A stretch of 64,000 nt of DNA from Ectobius pallidus (taxonomy: Eukaryota; Arthropoda; Insecta; Blattodea; Ectobiidae). The stretch covers positions 218,558,484-218,622,483 of the forward strand of contig CAXKWD010000001.1 of NCBI GenBank assembly GCA_964059195.1. The letters are read 5' to 3'. Under the pieces are notes generated by a model, which was given only the letters and a program-made list of their open reading frames with translations, did not search any database and was not told where the DNA came from. Below are positions 62,001 through 64,000 of this stretch, piece by piece; the stretch's first letter is position 1; each line of letters starts with the position of its first letter. The position numbers and the translations under genes are program-made.

Positions 62001-63099
62001 ATAAATGAACGCATATTCAGCAGGTCTTACCAAGTTATTGGGAAGGGACTGTGGCAAGTTCATTCCAAGATGGCGTACTTGAGCATTCACACAGCTGTCG
62101 TAAACGCCTACAATTTACATCTGTTGTAACGGTTTAATTAGTTCACTTAGTTATTATGCGTCATGAAAACCTGATCAAATTAATTTTGTTTCATATACAG
62201 ATCTGCTTCAGAAACGTGTTTTTAAATTTCTCTGCACGAAAATAGCTACAAAAAGGTACGGTTTGAACCGAACTATTTTATTAAGAGCAAGAGTATGCAT
62301 ACAAAGCAGCAAAAGTTACAGTTCGTCCACTAGCCAATGAGGCGCTATCTTGTCACGTGGCTTTGTTTACATCTACTTTGAACTTAAAGTGAAATTAGTA
62401 TACATAGAGTAATCAAGTAATTTTATACATCATTCCTGGAAACTATAGTTGATATAATCGCCATGAAAAAGTTGATAACATCTGGAATGATTTCACTTTT
62501 TATCACTTTCATCGATCTTATTGATCCTACAACTTCACGAACCCAGAAATCGACTCTCTCTTTCTATACAAACTACTTTGCACACCAACACCTTCTTACT
62601 TGGTCGTTTTCATCACCTATCACAATATCACGTTCTGATCCCATCAAAATTCAACCCTTACCTTTCCCATTCACAACACTGTATTTAATTATTTATCCTT
62701 TGCTATTGGGACAGCTTGCCTGTGGAATTTCTTACCTGAGGATATAAAAGCCTGTCAAATAATTAGAACATTCAAGGTTAGATTAGGTGAGCACTTCACC
62801 ACCAACCACTAACGTATTTTGTTTCTTATTCATTGCAGCAAGCACTTGCCGAAGCAGCAAAAGAGAAGGAGAGACTTCAAAAAGAGCAGCAGAACAAGAA
62901 GATGAACGGTCATGCCTCAACAAACGGGTTGGCAAACGGATCAGCAAATGGATCAACAAACGGATCTGCATACTATCAGCAACCAGATGTCACGCCCAAC
63001 AGCTACACGACGGAACCAAGGCACAGGGCGTTTGTGAACGGTGTTAAGGGCATGAATGGTGTCAATGGAATAAATGGCATTAACGGCACGATGAAATGA
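33263..63099 (+). CDS. ELOVL-family very-long-chain fatty acid elongase, 8 coding exons
   Basis: The spliced product is 350 aa, from exons 33263-33323, 34069-34259, 41133-41210, 42522-42578, 44479-44584, 54367-54503, 58987-59148 and 62839-63099; all introns are GT-AG and the reading frame is kept throughout. ELO proteins are multi-pass ER membrane enzymes that condense malonyl-CoA with an acyl-CoA in fatty-acid elongation. Visible motifs are K122-x-x-E-x-x-D-T129, the histidine box H145-V-I-H-H149, N175-x-x-x-H179-x-x-M-Y-x-Y-Y186 and T206-x-x-Q-x-x-Q-F213, so every catalytic signature is present. The start is supported by an in-frame TAG seven codons upstream (33242-33244). The N-terminus and overall layout resemble the insect AAEL008004 / Drosophila CG31522 group. 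The C-terminal ~65 residues are low-complexity Asn-Gly repeats with no KKxx retrieval signal at the very end. Introns 2, 5, 6 and 7 are 4-10 kb and packed with transposons. The family call is near certain; substrate length preference cannot be read from sequence. Confidence 0.96.
33977..34043. repeat. (AAT)n microsatellite next to ELOVL exon 2
   Basis: About 65 bp of pure AAT repeats ending 25 bp before the exon 2 acceptor. Confidence 0.9.
34069..34259 (+). CDS. ELOVL coding exon 2 (residues 21-84)
   Basis: Acceptor ttttccag at 34061-34068, donor gtaagt at 34260. It encodes the DPRVNDWFLMSSPFPT segment and the first membrane segments through WLFNE, which is highly typical of insect ELOVLs. 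GC content and codon use (many C-ending codons) contrast sharply with the AT-rich flanks. An (AAT)n tract ends about 25 bp before the acceptor. Confidence 0.96.
34351..34791. mobile_element. hAT MITE with TCGATAC repeats (TIR TAGGGATGGGT)
   Basis: Ends TAGGGATGGGTCGATAC and CGAGGACCCATCCCTA; duplication AAAGGAAC at 34343-34350 and 34792-34799. 'ctcgatac' is iterated near both ends. Intron 2. Confidence 0.9.
34895..35460 (-). pseudogene. LINE reverse-transcriptase C-terminal remnant
   Basis: The minus strand reads TTLYGSETWALITNQLRRI then AAEMKLLRPLAGY and, in other frames, INGYHQHLQKQWHQHILRMP. Frameshifted; intron 2. Confidence 0.75.
35461..36143. other. no gene seen (intron 2)
   Basis: No repeat boundary or product recognised. 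Confidence 0.4.
36144..37275. mobile_element. fold-back mariner derivative, interrupted
   Basis: Left end CGAGGCGCGTTCATAAA after TA. The centre is an inverted duplication whose + strand encodes HSLYSPDFAPSDFHLF (36963-37030). The right end is decayed ('aggaaaacttta'). The orphan element occupies 36281-36750. Intron 2. Confidence 0.82.
36281..36750 (+). repeat. orphan ~470-bp dispersed element, copy 3, inside mariner
   Basis: Splits 'gaaacatt' from 'tgtcttaccg'; the same host stretch is unbroken at 4210-4230. Flank comparison allows a 2-3 bp duplication (TT or ATT). Confidence 0.8.
37276..37844. other. no gene seen (intron 2)
   Basis: AT-rich, nothing recognised. Confidence 0.4.
37845..39220 (+). 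repeat. dispersed ~850-bp repeat, interrupted by hAT
   Basis: 37845-38488 matches 21487-22290, and 39190-39220 matches the remainder. Includes a short (CA)n near 38370. Intron 2. Confidence 0.7.
38489..39189 (+). mobile_element. hAT element (TIR TAGAGACCGG), second copy
   Basis: Same inverted ends as 30895-31504. The + strand 38810-39085 encodes MPLPKFPIITRCGKWISCAI and the following block. The site without insertion is visible at about 22275-22295; the 8-bp duplication is blurred by substitutions. Confidence 0.85.
39667..39800 (+). mobile_element. tRNA-headed SINE, family E
   Basis: 'gcagaggtggaaacgtcatg' head, B box 'gagggttcaaatccc', then 'ggggttttcctcactcgcat'. Intron 2. Confidence 0.7.
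40360..41022 (+). pseudogene. LINE 3' end, interrupted by hAT MITE
   Basis: Reads TTLYGAETWTISRQQANKLT then LKWYGHVLRMIEDRMPKKIL. Related to 6424-7660. An internal stop (TAG) and the MITE at 40728-40908 break it. Ends in (ATT)n. Confidence 0.85.
40728..40908. mobile_element. 181-bp hAT MITE (TIR CAGTGGCGGACGCAG)
   Basis: Ends CAGTGGCGGACGCAG / CTGCGTCCGCCACTG; duplication TGGACAGG at 40720-40727 and 40909-40916. Relative at 45380-45569. Confidence 0.92.
41133..41210 (+). CDS. ELOVL coding exon 3 (residues 85-110)
   Basis: Acceptor ttgtgtttcag, donor gtgagt at 41211; 78 nt, phase 0 at both ends. Encodes SLVSGWLFYSYRCQPVDYS and SPTALR, the conserved luminal Cys/Pro-Val-Asp-Tyr segment that precedes the KxxExxDT motif. 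Confidence 0.94.
41449..41624 (-). mobile_element. pogo/Tc1-like fragment (intron 3)
   Basis: Reverse-complement relative of 15356-15530, ending 'aagcatcgttcactgta'. Confidence 0.7.
41625..42521. other. no gene seen (rest of intron 3)
   Basis: AT-rich intronic sequence, nothing recognised. Confidence 0.45.
42522..42578 (+). CDS. ELOVL coding exon 4 (residues 111-129)
   Basis: Acceptor tattttcag, donor gtaagt at 42579; 57 nt, phase 0 at both ends. Encodes MARGCWWYYFSKFTEFMDT and ends exactly on the KxxExxDT motif. It is shorter than usual ORF thresholds and was identified from the motif and splice sites. Confidence 0.95.
42758..42791 (+). mobile_element. Helitron 3' end fragment (intron 4)
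   Basis: Hairpin 'cccgagcgatgccggg' then 'acttttaagCTAG' followed by T. Same terminus as 8618-9482; little else remains. Confidence 0.6.
43048..43429 (+). mobile_element. hAT MITE 'CATAGGCGTA', 3 internal units (intron 4)
   Basis: TIRs perfect; duplication CCCCAGGT at 43040-43047 and 43430-43437. Confidence 0.92.
43801..44175 (-). mobile_element. decayed Helitron-like remnant (intron 4)
   Basis: 'actagcaggtgtccgcggct' is a reversed 3' end ending in CTAG. 44115-44175 resembles 5797-5855 of the Helitron at 4963-5980. Confidence 0.5.
44479..44584 (+). CDS. ELOVL coding exon 5 with histidine box (residues 130-164 plus one base)
   Basis: Acceptor gtgttgcag, donor gtatga at 44585, phase 1 exit. 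Encodes IFFVLRKKNDHISTLHVIHH and then GVMPMSVWFGVKFTP; HVIHH is the catalytic HxxHH box. The split codon G|GT gives Gly with exon 6. Confidence 0.95.
44733..45135. repeat. imperfect ~190-bp-arm fold-back (intron 5)
   Basis: 'ttcacaagcgactt' and 'cctcagatgagg' on the left are mirrored by 'cctcatctgagg' and 'aagtcgcttgtgaa' on the right, and the arms stay alignable to a spacer near 44930. Starts about 150 bp after the exon 5 donor. Confidence 0.75.
45380..45569. mobile_element. 190-bp hAT MITE (TIR CAGTGGCGGACGCAG)
   Basis: Duplication TATTTTGC at 45372-45379 and 45570-45577. Close relative of 40728-40908. Confidence 0.92.
45761..46101 (+). repeat. copia 5' LTR
   Basis: Starts TGTTAAATGAAG and ends TTTTTAATA, imperfect terminal inverted dinucleotides. 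It carries an AATAAA near its 3' third (aacaaataaagtac). It looks base-for-base the same as 52613-52953. Confidence 0.95.
46108..48535 (-). mobile_element. 5'-truncated non-LTR retrotransposon (LINE) nested in copia
   Basis: Flanked by GGTTAT at 46102-46107 and 48536-48541, the target duplication, which belongs to the copia PBS. Its 3' end (left side on the + strand) has a TTTA-type simple tail. The 5' end stops within the endonuclease domain, a usual outcome of incomplete target-primed reverse transcription. It must be younger than the copia insertion. Confidence 0.9.
46164..48494 (-). CDS. LINE ORF2 fragment: endonuclease end plus reverse transcriptase
   Basis: 776 codons open. The first ~60 residues are the end of an APE-type endonuclease (the DHVFHRG segment, then an SDH-like 'RKHVPIS'). 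The RT domain covers about 240-560 with GKAAGPDNI, a YRKAFD-type motif, GVPQGDPMSPLLF and the catalytic Y492-A-D-D495. The C-terminus has a Cys/His finger (CVCVLCNGKCERYHLIKC). The true start of the protein is missing, so the first Met is arbitrary. The clade is probably within the APE-type I/Jockey/R1 group, but I cannot fix it. Confidence 0.9.
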   Translation of the reverse strand: MLETLEEEGYSLANEKSLKTYFAHNGASAIDHVFHRGNAISILKQEALWSSGAAPIRKHVPISTIIELNLQASLAKIPPEQRPSRKLDLSKLQDSKKVDEIRALISQNQVDEAMNITNRLISKAFVPTKTRHAQKWFDSQCYNTRKETLQALYKAKCTNKTDDLKAYAAKRKEYKLLLKTKRAEFIEEEAKKTAENAMSDPFIAIRKKQVPKAREIPCETWEKHFTSILNKNGATSAFQEKTTTGSSTETHTPITSKEIQDAIKTSKRGKAAGPDNIFTEHIKETQELLLPVWTDMFNQCLSSGSIPDIWRTAQMSILYKGKGNTDDPNSYRGIALENTIFKTFSKILTKRLAKEVDVHIPDCQLGFRENRSTLQAVNFLKEEVEQALRLSRGKYHVVFVDYRKAFDLIDRNTLMKKLVGMLGDSHPLAVIVENILECNYIIINDGVALSERVRQTNGVPQGDPMSPLLFNVITSDITSILQDLPTVKLIMYADDMALGSHCKKDLQTALQKLETWAVDNSFEINKDKTVHMVFRKGGKLAADDILTLQDEPLETVNKFRYLGIFLQTTMSSFRLHIQERTTAATKAMYRIQNINRLSLTTAMSIFDAVISPIVSYGLDLIWEKLTVSDLARIEGVKARYLKKVLGVGIYAPSRIAYELARESFFIEDLKLKLLLPSTGPYQAQLNSRRRKRDDIDPEFYGTSAMIDRKWIEACQDQRHVVTRLATHGFHHKICRTQRFHQPNEDCVCVLCNGKCERYHLIKCPERSKSINDYSKD
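48536..48550 (+). other. copia primer-binding site (initiator-Met tRNA internal type)
   Basis: GGTTATGGGCCCAGG matches the PBS style of Drosophila copia, which uses an internal part of initiator tRNA-Met. Its first six bases, GGTTAT, are also present right after the 5' LTR (46102-46107) as the LINE's target duplication. Confidence 0.8.
48612..52580 (+). CDS. copia Gag-Pol polyprotein
   Basis: A single open frame of 1322 codons with no internal stop. Order: gag core (about 1-225); CCHC zinc knuckle C239-x2-C242-x4-H247-x4-C252; aspartic protease with D301-N-G-A; GAG-pre-integrase HxxxxH/CxxC region (about 440-485); integrase core D502, D563, E599 (the D,35,E spacing is exact); reverse transcriptase with Y1009-V-D-D1012; RNase H with D1176, E1217 and D1252. 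This is the Ty1/copia order (integrase before RT). Length is typical of insect copia elements. The protease reads DNGA where DSGA or DTGA is usual. There is no separate frame or frameshift between gag and pol, as is common in copia. Confidence 0.97.
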   Translation: MDLAKHIKPLNSEIEWPMWKRKIRDLLDYHEGALDVIEGKLKKPDPLLEGANEAEARAHKEKSDLYRKANSYAKSTITSAVTDAVYQKIMDTETAYEAWEALKKNFEASSRDQLFKLCTDFFAFSWKFTEDVSTHVAKLRSLWNELNNGLKAKDEAALPELILVCKILHILPTNFETFKSSWMLLSKSEDKKFEELHSQLCMFERNFTKGGEKVEQEALVAKLNADNVTRKKFVYKGNCYYCKQPGHWIKRCKKWIADGRPPKNAVKKREEDKTVVTNVTLLSVCSEACTTELDEDNWWIDNGATKHVTKCLDYFVSFEIFKSPHSVKAVGQESLNAIGKGSIRVLSTIGNRSEEIILSDVWYVPKISKNLFSVLAAQDRNENSIFESTPTTCTLKINGQVRLVGSREVNGSLYKVAIKPLVPKQGADVNLVEEKSDLLQLYHERWGHQDKRHVKMKLKRDFNIEVKLNEEICEPCTYGKAHRLPFGTREKSSKPGELISTDVCGAFDESFQKKRYFVLFKDNYTKFRYCYFLAQKSEVSDALKDFLRHTKTLGYSVKEMLSDNGREFDNEEVRSILRANGITQRLTAPYTPEQNGISERDNRTIVEMARTLKYSNPEVIYPEGIWAELVNTAVYILNRTGKSSIDGVSPYELWLGKKPRTKHLRIIGSKCYAHIPSQKRRKMDKKAVKGHLIGYDGDERFRIWIKEDHKVILSRDVKFEEKLGCCIEQVKLPFQDVNNEDEKVQESDEETIKEDTSNKEEYESETDTEMDDESHKNYEEKQGVWLRDRSSLKKPNFLNEYVMAVENLINVNNVPETFEEALKQENSIDWKRAMDKEIGSLRENQTWELVNLPKDAKAIPCKWVFRLKTNADGSIDKYKARLVVKGFNQREGVDYSQTFSPVAKMTTIRSILSVAANKGMHIAQFDVSTAFLYGELEETIYMVQPRGYEDGTNKVCKLKKSLYGLKQAPRCWNKRFGNFLLGLGFEVSQADPCLYVKNQHGKQLQVVLYVDDGLVAATDQKDLKNFFEKLKAEFKVTTSEATYFLGLQIEQSKNGNIKIHQETYARSILKRFNFSECKAVSTPMLKISDVQQSGKEDNEKQKFPYREAVGALMYLMLGTRPDLAFSVSVLSRTLENPTAEDILRLKRVFRYVAGTINYGITYKSKIKGDSLECYSDADFGGCTKTGRSTSGVVINYAGGIISWLSQRQAMVATSTTEAEIVAAHEAVKEVIWLSRLFNQITKLNHIPMLHIDNAAAVKLAQNPEFHRRTKHIDIKYFFIHEKLAERKLEVEQISTECQVADVMTKPLNKIRLQILCNQMGLL
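52604..52612 (+). other. copia polypurine tract
   Basis: AAGGGAAAG directly precedes the 3' LTR, the expected position for plus-strand priming. Confidence 0.75.
52613..52953 (+). repeat. copia 3' LTR
   Basis: Follows the polypurine tract directly and looks identical to the 5' LTR over 341 bp. Sequence after it (52972-53046) resembles 19286-19355, another dispersed repeat. Confidence 0.95.
53062..53490 (-). pseudogene. repeat-borne protein fragment, unclassified
   Basis: 142 codons on the minus strand with VFLPLLHIKHGLMKIFVKAL and KVKEGVFIGPQIKAVF blocks. From memory of arthropod genomes, this 'LHIKLGLMK...FVKAL...GPQI' block is common in repeat-derived proteins. I cannot name the element. 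It abuts the sequence after the copia 3' LTR, inside intron 5, and is antisense to the elongase. Confidence 0.5.
53574..54318. mobile_element. TA-flanked Tc1/mariner-type MITE next to exon 6
   Basis: Perfect inverted ends starting CAGTCGGTCAAATAAAAAAC, TA on both sides (53572-53573, 54319-54320). No transposase. Ends 48 bp before the exon 6 acceptor. Confidence 0.9.
54367..54503 (+). CDS. ELOVL coding exon 6 (residues 165-210)
   Basis: Acceptor gatgtttccag, donor gtaatg at 54504. Encodes GGHSSFFGMLNTFVHIIMY through WWKKYLTVLQM, including NxxxHxxMYxYY. A TA-flanked MITE ends only 48 bp before this acceptor. Confidence 0.95.
54504..55289. other. no gene; possible decayed TIR element (intron 6)
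   Basis: 'ctatagtggaggc' near 54626 and 'gcctccactatac' near 54958 are inverted, hinting at a ~350-bp MITE; otherwise nothing. Confidence 0.4.
55610..56310. mobile_element. hAT-type element (TIR CAGGCC/CAGGGC class) in LINE
   Basis: Flanks AGCGCGGC (55602-55609) and AGCGCAGC (56311-56318) match at 7 of 8. Removing the element plus one flank copy restores the LINE reading frame. G/C-rich near both ends. Confidence 0.75.
56355..56575. repeat. 221-bp perfect palindrome
   Basis: Two 110-bp arms, no mismatch found by eye, around a single T at 56465. With 32-33 extra bases to 56607 it forms an insertion flanked by AGATAATATTC at 56344-56354 and 56608-56618. Confidence 0.92.
56798..57558. mobile_element. 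hAT-type element (TIR TAGGGACCGG)
   Basis: Ends TAGGGACCGGATT / AATCCGGTCCCTA; duplication GTTATGAC at 56790-56797 and 57559-57566. 'ttttaggttttt' iterated near both ends. The + strand 56986-57210 could be a transposase remnant, not identified. Confidence 0.9.
57860..58790 (-). pseudogene. 5'-truncated LINE C-terminal end (intron 6)
   Basis: The minus-strand frame 58131-58781 (216 codons) carries AAMAWIRLGRWKTQRI and a Cys-His finger CPMCRGNETWVHILAGC, as at the C-terminus of some LINE ORF2 proteins. A/T-rich UTR with AAT runs follows. No RT domain is left. Confidence 0.7.
58987..59148 (+). CDS. ELOVL coding exon 7 (residues 211-264)
   Basis: Acceptor tcttaacag, donor gtaatc at 59149; 162 nt, phase 0. 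IQF completes TxxQxxQF. The exon continues through the last membrane segments (FVWWIGMHAVMFYFLFSDFY) and a basic cytoplasmic stretch (KQAYKKKQARQ). Confidence 0.95.
59193..59917 (+). mobile_element. tRNA-headed SINE, family C, interrupted by LINE tail
   Basis: Head and B box 'ccgggttcgattacc' at 59193-59365; the remainder 'gctgtgggtgttggcatgtg' to 'tgccatggagtttag' at 59793-59917. Relative of 17323-17628. Intron 7. Confidence 0.75.
59366..59792 (-). mobile_element. LINE 3' end with (CTAAA)n tail, inside SINE
   Basis: The minus strand reads GILMYNKLPPEITKSNIKTF then KGKLKDILLNGKF, an RT C-terminal end, followed by UTR and a CTAAA pentanucleotide tail (59370-59393). Confidence 0.75.
59995..60730 (+). 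pseudogene. LINE C-terminal domain (Jockey/CR1-like), intron 7
   Basis: 136 codons from 60064: ERVFIIQKKIIRLMLNLEF, later VLPIPCIYILEAVSFIHK and YRTNVKHFLQEHCFYSISE, a typical post-RT region. Upstream 'tggggctcctcatgtgaatt' reads WGSSCELERVF in frame. 5' truncated. Confidence 0.8.
60745..61102 (+). mobile_element. hAT MITE 'CATAGGCGTA', 3 internal units (intron 7)
   Basis: Perfect TIRs; duplication CTTACAGC at 60737-60744 and 61103-61110. Confidence 0.92.
61103..61531. repeat. inverted-repeat segment (intron 7)
   Basis: 'cagctggaagctgaaggaat' at about 61107 and 'ctccttcagcttccagctg' near 61465-61485 are inverted. 61500-61530 is also the complement of 59976-60005. Confidence 0.6.
61532..62402. 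mobile_element. TA-type TIR element (TATACTATTTTCACTTTAAG)
   Basis: Left TATACTATTTTCACTTTAAG is mirrored by 'cttaaagtgaaattagtata' at the right, and the inversion continues through 'gtagatgtaaacaaa'. No transposase. Intron 7. Confidence 0.7.
62460..62815 (+). pseudogene. LINE RT C-terminal remnant next to exon 8
   Basis: Across frames it reads SFYTNYFAHQHLLTWSF and LWNFLPEDIKACQIIRTF then KVRLGEHFTTNH, a LINE end motif. It stops about 20 bp before the exon 8 acceptor. Confidence 0.65.
62839..63099 (+). CDS. ELOVL terminal coding exon 8 (residues 265-350), Asn-Gly-rich tail
   Basis: Acceptor cattgcag, TGA at 63097-63099. It opens with a charged, probably helical stretch (QALAEAAKEKERLQKEQQNK), then short Asn-Gly/Ser-Thr repeats encoded by iterated 'aacggatc' and 'aatgg' units. 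Other elongases vary greatly here; the tail is cytosolic by family topology. Confidence 0.93.
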   Translation, partial: QALAEAAKEKERLQKEQQNKKMNGHASTNGLANGSANGSTNGSAYYQQPDVTPNSYTTEPRHRAFVNGVKGMNGVNGINGINGTMK

Positions 63100-63528
63100 T
63101 CCGACTGTTTGCTCAATGCTAGAACCAAATGTTTTATGATAACCTCAAATTGGCTGCCATGACAGAGTTAGCATGTGCAGTGCATGTGAACTGTGATCAG
63201 TATTGCTTCGCTGAAGCAGATGCATCGGCTTCCGTGCTGCGGCTCGTTCAGTGTTTGAGTGTTCCTCAGGATGGGTACTTATAGCCCTCTTGAAGCTCAG
63301 AAGTTTAGCATCTGCATTGCAAAACATTGAAGTGTCTTCCATCGATGTTCTGTTTAACATCTTTGTGAGTAAAATTGAAGAATAGGAGCTGGAGAAACTA
63401 GAGGATAATTCTGCATTGGGATTCACCATGACGTTGAATTGACATCAGCAGTGGTAACAGATATCCAAATTGCCAAGTGCTCAAAGAGTCAAATATTGTC
63501 GAGAGTTATGGAGACAAAATATTTACAT
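63100..63528 (+). other. ELOVL 3' UTR / downstream sequence
   Basis: Non-repetitive sequence follows the stop codon. I see no AATAAA or ATTAAA hexamer before the hAT MITE at 63529, so the polyadenylation site may lie beyond the window or use a variant signal. Confidence 0.55.
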
Positions 63529-63981
63529 CAGTGATGGGAAAAGTACAAAAAGAAAGTAATTGGGCTGAATTACAATTACAATTAATCAGTAAAATTACAA
63601 TTACAATTACAATTACTTTACAACATGGTAGTACCTAAAAATTCCTTGTTTTTGGTTTGTTTTGGGCACAAGCCCAAATTATTAATGAACAAACAAAAAA
63701 ACATATCAATGAGAATATTTTCGGAAACATTGAGTAACTTTTTGTTAATATTAACTTGAATTTGGATATTAGTTGCAAAAACAGTAGTGATGACGATATA
63801 ACAAACGAGAATCATACTAATACTATCGACTACTAAATTGTAACAATTACAATTTTATTTCCAGAAGTAAATTACAAGTAGAAATTACATTTTTTTAAAG
63901 TATTGATTACAAGTAAATGAGACCAAAAGAGGAATTGTTACTGTAATCCGATTACTTTTACTCAATTACTTCCCATCACTG
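63529..63981. mobile_element. hAT MITE (TIR CAGTGATGGGAA)
   Basis: Inverted ends CAGTGATGGGAAAAGTA and TACTTCCCATCACTG. The expected 8-bp duplication is not directly at the ends; 'tcaaagagtcaaatattg' occurs at 63481 and right after the element. Confidence 0.75.
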
Positions 63982-64000
63982 TCAAAGAGTCAAATATTGC

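Overview
This 64 kb window is eukaryotic and insect-like. It has one spliced gene with GT-AG introns, and most of the remaining DNA consists of transposable elements in several stages of decay. The gene is a fatty-acid elongase (ELOVL family, insect AAEL008004/CG31522-like group). It has eight coding exons on the + strand from 33263 to 63099, spread over about 30 kb by repeat-swollen introns. The density and kinds of repeats (tRNA-headed SINEs, several LINE clades, many hAT MITEs, mariner, Helitron and copia) fit a large-genome insect. A polyneopteran such as a cockroach, termite or stick insect is my best guess, but that is inference from repeat style and not proof.

Positions 1-33236 contain no convincing host gene. 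The stretch is upstream sequence or, because the start-codon exon is preceded by a splice acceptor at 33236, possibly intron between a non-coding first exon and exon 2. It holds SINEs of at least four tRNA-headed families, 3' ends of LINEs, two complete non-autonomous Helitrons (4963-5980 and 8618-9482), TA-flanked mariner/pogo-type elements and many hAT-type MITEs. Most of the hAT insertions have exact 8-bp target-site duplications readable here.

Positions 33237-63528 are the elongase gene. All family motifs are present: KxxExxDT, HxxHH, NxxxHxxMYxYY and TxxQxxQF. Intron 5 (44585-54366) carries a young Ty1/copia retrotransposon with 341-bp LTRs that look identical to each other and an open 1322-codon gag-pol frame. 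A 5'-truncated LINE has inserted exactly at its LTR/primer-binding-site boundary. Intron 6 holds a LINE remnant interrupted by a hAT element and by a 221-bp perfect palindrome that sits inside an 11-bp target duplication; an unoccupied copy of the palindrome's site lies near the left end of the window. Positions 63100-64000 are 3' UTR/downstream sequence with another hAT MITE.

I see no bacterial-style operon, CRISPR array or defence system. The strongest leads for new biology are the palindromic insertion, an orphan ~470-bp repeat family with three copies, fold-back mariner derivatives, and a hAT MITE family that carries a variable internal minisatellite.
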